DNA of 17,850 bases from Gemmatimonadota bacterium (lineage in GTDB: Bacteria > GCA-2686955): assembly GCA_002686955.1 (NCBI GenBank), contig NYZA01000005.1:1-17850 (forward strand), in the 5' to 3' direction. Every line of letters begins with the position of its first letter. Position 1 is the first letter of the stretch. Below are positions 15,423-17,850 of the stretch, piece by piece. The position numbers and the translations under genes are program-made. The notes below the pieces were generated by a model. It ran no database searches, was not told where the DNA came from, and worked only from the letters and a program-made list of their open reading frames with translations.

Positions 15423-16019
15423 ATGAGCACGCTGATCGGCAAGCAAGCCCCCGACTTCGCCGCCCCCGCCGTTCTCGGCAACAACTCGATCGTTGAGGGC
15501 TATGGCCTGAGCGATCTCAAGGGCAAGTACGTCGTACTCTTCTTCTACCCCCTCGATTTCACCTTCGTTTGCCCGACCGAGATCATCGAATTCAATCGCA
15601 AGCTCTCGGCCTTCAATGAGCTCGGCGCCGAGGTGATCGGTGTGTCGGTCGACAGCCAGTTCTCCCACCTCGCCTGGAAAAACACCGAGGTATCGCAGGG
15701 CGGTATCGGCAACATCCAGTACCCGCTGGTGGCCGACCTGACCAAAGAGATCAGCCGTGACTACGGCGTGCTCCTCGAGGACGCGGGTGTTGCGTTCCGC
15801 GGCACCTTCCTGATCGACCGCGAAGGCGTCGTGAAGCACGCTGTGATCAACGATCTGGGACTCGGTCGCAACATCGATGAGACGCTGCGCATGGTCAAGG
15901 CGCTGCGCCACCACGAAGAGCACGGCGAGGTCTGCCCGGCGAACTGGAACGAAGGCGAAGAGGCGATGCAACCCTCGCCCGAGGGTGTCGCCGACTACCT
16001 CACCAAGCACGGTGCGTGA
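15423..16019 (+). CDS. Typical 2-Cys peroxiredoxin (AhpC/Prx1 type)
   Basis: A 198-residue thioredoxin-fold peroxidase that reduces H2O2 and organic or nitrogen-centred peroxides. The peroxidatic cysteine is C50 in '[12 protein letters not shown]' and the resolving cysteine is C171 in 'GEVCPANW', so it is the dimeric typical 2-Cys class. A GGIG motif is present (93-96), but the C-terminal YF associated with over-oxidation sensitivity reads YL ('DYLTKHGA'). No AhpF-like reductase gene is visible nearby, so the thioredoxin system is the probable reductant. An AGGA/GAGAG-rich SD region lies just upstream of the ATG. It is the first gene of an operon with sodB, 14 bases downstream, and sits behind the sigma-54 promoter, facing away from the GAF-AAA-Fis activator. 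Confidence 0.96.
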   Translation: MSTLIGKQAPDFAAPAVLGNNSIVEGYGLSDLKGKYVVLFFYPLDFTFVCPTEIIEFNRKLSAFNELGAEVIGVSVDSQFSHLAWKNTEVSQGGIGNIQYPLVADLTKEISRDYGVLLEDAGVAFRGTFLIDREGVVKHAVINDLGLGRNIDETLRMVKALRHHEEHGEVCPANWNEGEEAMQPSPEGVADYLTKHGA

Positions 16020-16033
16020 AAGAGAGACGGATA

Positions 16034-16624
16034 ATGGCTTTTCAACTTCCCCCTCTGCCCTGGTCCTCCGACGCGCTGGAGCCCTACATATCCGCCAAGA
16101 CGATGAGCTTTCACTACGGCAAGCATCATATGGCGTATGTGAACAAGCTGAACGCGGCGATCGAAAACACGCCGCTCGCGGAGATGAGCCTCGAGCAGAT
16201 CATCACCGAAACGGCGAATGACGCATCCAAGGCCGGGATCTTCAACAACGCGGCCCAGGTTTGGAATCATACGTTCTTCTGGCGCTCGATGAAGCCCGGC
16301 GGCGGTGGCGAGCCGACCGGGGAGCTGGCGGAGAAAATCGTTGCAGCCTTCGGTAGCATCGACGCTTTCAAGGAGGAGTTCGCGACGAAGGCCGCGACAC
16401 TATTCGGAAGCGGTTGGACATGGCTCGTGGATAGCAAGGGTTCGCTCGAGATCGTGCAGACCACCAACGCCGGCAATCCGCTCACGGAAGGCATGACTCC
16501 ACTTCTCACTCTCGATGTATGGGAGCACGCCTACTATCTCGACTATCAGAATCGGCGCCCCGACTTCATCAAGACCTACCTCGATGAGCTCGTCGATTGG
16601 GAGTTCGCCGCCAAAAACCTCTAG
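16034..16624 (+). CDS. sodB: Superoxide dismutase, Fe type
   Basis: A 196-residue Fe/Mn-family superoxide dismutase that converts superoxide to O2 and H2O2 in the cytoplasm. The metal ligands are H27 ('SFHYGKHH'), H79 ('QVWNHTFFW'), D161 and H165 ('DVWEHAYYLDYQ'). Q75 in 'AAQVWNHT' together with 'NAGNPL' (no Gln at the Mn-type position) points to the iron form, though metal use can be cambialistic. The ATG at 16034 fits the family N terminus; an in-frame GTG at 16016 overlapping the upstream stop is less likely. AGAGAGACGG provides the SD. It lies 14 bases after the peroxiredoxin gene, so the H2O2 made here can be removed by the product of the same operon. A hairpin follows the gene. Confidence 0.97.
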   Translation: MAFQLPPLPWSSDALEPYISAKTMSFHYGKHHMAYVNKLNAAIENTPLAEMSLEQIITETANDASKAGIFNNAAQVWNHTFFWRSMKPGGGGEPTGELAEKIVAAFGSIDAFKEEFATKAATLFGSGWTWLVDSKGSLEIVQTTNAGNPLTEGMTPLLTLDVWEHAYYLDYQNRRPDFIKTYLDELVDWEFAAKNL

Positions 16625-16673
16625 AGACGGTTTCCCGATCGTCTCGAGTGCACAACGTCCGGGTGCACAAAGA

Positions 16674-16717
16674 GAAGCGCCCCCGCCCGCTCCCAGGAGC
16701 CGTGGCGGGGGCGCTTC
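16674..16717. terminator. Strong hairpin between convergent sodB and PEP carboxykinase genes
   Basis: GAAGCGCCCCCGCC (16674-16687) and GGCGGGGGCGCTTC (16704-16717) form a perfect 14-base-pair stem. A small inner GCTC/GAGC stem is possible inside the loop. Only three T's follow on either strand (TTT in 'gaattt', and TTT on the minus strand), so the U-tracts are weak. The placement between two convergent genes suggests a bidirectional terminator. A weaker GAGACG/CGTCTC dyad (16624-16645) precedes it. Confidence 0.75.
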
Positions 16718-16740
16718 GAATTTGCGCTCATGCGGCGAGA

Positions 16741-17850
16741 TCAGCTCTGAAGCTGCTCCGGCGTCACGATCGGGCCGAAGCGCTCCTTCAGACCGAGCAA
16801 CCCGGCCCTCTGCGCCTTCAGCACCTCGAAAAGCTTCTCCGGGACATTCTCCTCCTTGCGATATGCCCCCTCTTGCAGGTCGATCCTCGACACGATCTTC
16901 TCGATGTAGAGCGAGAACTGCTTCGCATAGAGATCTTCGGCGTACTCCTTGTCGATGATCGACTCGAAGAGCGTCCGAAGATCCTCGTACTTCGGCAGAT
17001 TCCCGACCGGAGTCTCGATCGAGTCGACTTCACCATGGGCATAGCGCTCGACCCAGGCCAGCCAGACCTTCACGTCCCGCTTCTCACCCAGAAGCTTCTT
17101 CGAGCTGCCGTCCCGGGCTTCGTCGGTCAAGAAGTAGTTGAGTCCGGCCATGACCGGCTTTTTGTCGTCCGCGATCGCGTCGCTGCCGAAGAACTTGAAC
17201 TGCGCGTCCATATAGTCGCCGAGCGAGCCGGGGATGAAGGGAGCGTTGGCCCAAGGAGCACGCTTCACGCCGGTCGCTCCGACCTCGGTGGCGGTCGCCG
17301 CCGAGACGATGCAGGCGCCGATGACCACACCTTCGTCCGATCCTGGCGCCACCCAGACCGGCGGCATTGTGTCGCTGTCTCGACCGCTATAGGTGATGAT
17401 GCGGGTCTCGACACCATCGGGATGCTCCGCGAGAGTGTTGTAGTTCGCGAGCGCCGTGGAAGCGACGGTGCAGCGAGCATTCGGATGAGAGATCGGAACC
17501 TCTTTCCCATTATCGTCCACCATGCCCTGATTCCACTCGCCCTGGAAGTTCCGCCCATGGGAGGGGGACTCTTCGCCGTTGCCGGTCCAGTGAGGAACCC
17601 CATTCTCATCGATCAGCACGTTCGACCAGATCACCTCGGTGCCGGGTTCGCGCAAGAGCTTCATCAGATGGGGATCGCCCTCCCAATTCACATCGGCGAC
17701 GATTCCGAAGATGCCGCACTCCGGATTGATCGAACGGATGGCGCCATCGTCCGCGATCCACATCTGGGCCAGATCATCGCCGACGAACTGGCTGCCGGCC
17801 ATCGCGGTGGTCGTCTTTCCGCAGCCACTGGGAGCCGCCCCGGCGCACCA
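16741..17850 (-). CDS. pckG: Phosphoenolpyruvate carboxykinase, GTP-dependent (N terminus beyond the window)
   Basis: The frame is open from the right edge to the TGA at 16741-16743, giving the C-terminal 369 residues of a protein that is usually about 600 long. The kinase-type P-loop is visible at the edge ('APSGCGKTTTAMAG', from 17832). 'GDDLAQMWIADDGAIRSINP' with 'CGIFGIVADVN' and 'GRDSDTMPPVWVAPG' also match GTP-type PEPCK. An apparent ATG at 17802 is internal and lies just after the P-loop, so it is not the start. The enzyme interconverts oxaloacetate and PEP with GTP/GDP, in gluconeogenesis or anaplerosis. The sequence seems closer to the archaeal/other-bacterial GTP form than to the vertebrate type, but I cannot test this. 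It is convergent with sodB, separated by a hairpin. Confidence 0.93.
   Translation of the reverse strand, partial: WCAGAAPSGCGKTTTAMAGSQFVGDDLAQMWIADDGAIRSINPECGIFGIVADVNWEGDPHLMKLLREPGTEVIWSNVLIDENGVPHWTGNGEESPSHGRNFQGEWNQGMVDDNGKEVPISHPNARCTVASTALANYNTLAEHPDGVETRIITYSGRDSDTMPPVWVAPGSDEGVVIGACIVSAATATEVGATGVKRAPWANAPFIPGSLGDYMDAQFKFFGSDAIADDKKPVMAGLNYFLTDEARDGSSKKLLGEKRDVKVWLAWVERYAHGEVDSIETPVGNLPKYEDLRTLFESIIDKEYAEDLYAKQFSLYIEKIVSRIDLQEGAYRKEENVPEKLFEVLKAQRAGLLGLKERFGPIVTPEQLQS

Noticed and set aside
16016-16033. GTG start for sodB overlapping the peroxiredoxin stop
   Set aside because: It adds 'MKERRI' before the family's normal N terminus and would use SD sequence as codons.
1-17850. CRISPR arrays, tRNA or rRNA genes, insertion sequences, attachment sites
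   Set aside because: Nothing resembling regularly spaced repeats, tRNA cloverleaf sequences, transposase motifs or flanking terminal repeats was seen on either strand.

Overview
This is a 17.85 kb stretch of a GC-rich, gene-dense bacterial chromosome. Thirteen intact or nearly intact genes, two genes cut by the window edges and one decayed gene fill it almost completely. There are no tRNA or rRNA genes, insertion sequences or CRISPR arrays, and no gene-free stretch exceeds about 270 bases. The gene content gives only a weak hint of lineage: a valyl-tRNA synthetase of the archaeal/actinobacterial-like type, a GTP-dependent PEP carboxykinase, a secreted subtilisin and a secreted beta-helix protein beginning with a 'VPGDYPTVQDAID' motif. 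This combination reminds me of uncultured candidate phyla such as Eisenbacteria or Krumholzibacteria. That is inference, not proof.

Left part (1-5.6 kb). The tail of a receiver domain, probably from a hybrid sensor kinase, is translationally coupled (ATGA) to a stand-alone response regulator. valS follows on the minus strand and overlaps the regulator tail to tail. A rhomboid intramembrane protease (plus) and a secreted subtilisin-family protease (minus) also converge and overlap.

Middle part (5.7-11.9 kb). A SAM-dependent methyltransferase has a C-terminal extension that lies antisense to a small two-helix membrane protein. Next is a minus-strand beta-helix gene ruined by an internal out-of-frame junction and a one-base homopolymer indel. 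An anion-transport cluster follows: a DUF47/PhoU-like protein and a PiT-family permease as a tight pair, then a 77-base hairpin-forming spacer, then a membrane-anchored cytidylate-kinase-like protein with a BON-like middle segment, closely followed by a TSUP (TauE/SafE) anion permease.

Right part (11.9-17.85 kb). A pseudokinase that lacks the catalytic Lys, HRD Asp and DFG Asp is fused to a C-terminal Roadblock/LC7-like domain. Beside it is a GAF-AAA+-Fis sigma-54 activator. The activator is divergent from a peroxiredoxin-superoxide dismutase operon. The intergenic region holds three copies of an AATATCGCG element in alternating orientation and, downstream of them, a near-consensus -24/-12 promoter facing the peroxiredoxin gene. 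The simplest reading is an oxidative-stress defence operon switched on by a dedicated sigma-54 enhancer-binding protein. A strong hairpin separates sodB from a convergent, edge-truncated GTP-PEP carboxykinase gene.

The observations most worth a second look are the sigma-54-controlled peroxiredoxin/SOD module with its three-site enhancer, the pseudokinase-Roadblock fusion, and the kinase-BON-membrane protein embedded in an anion-transporter cluster.
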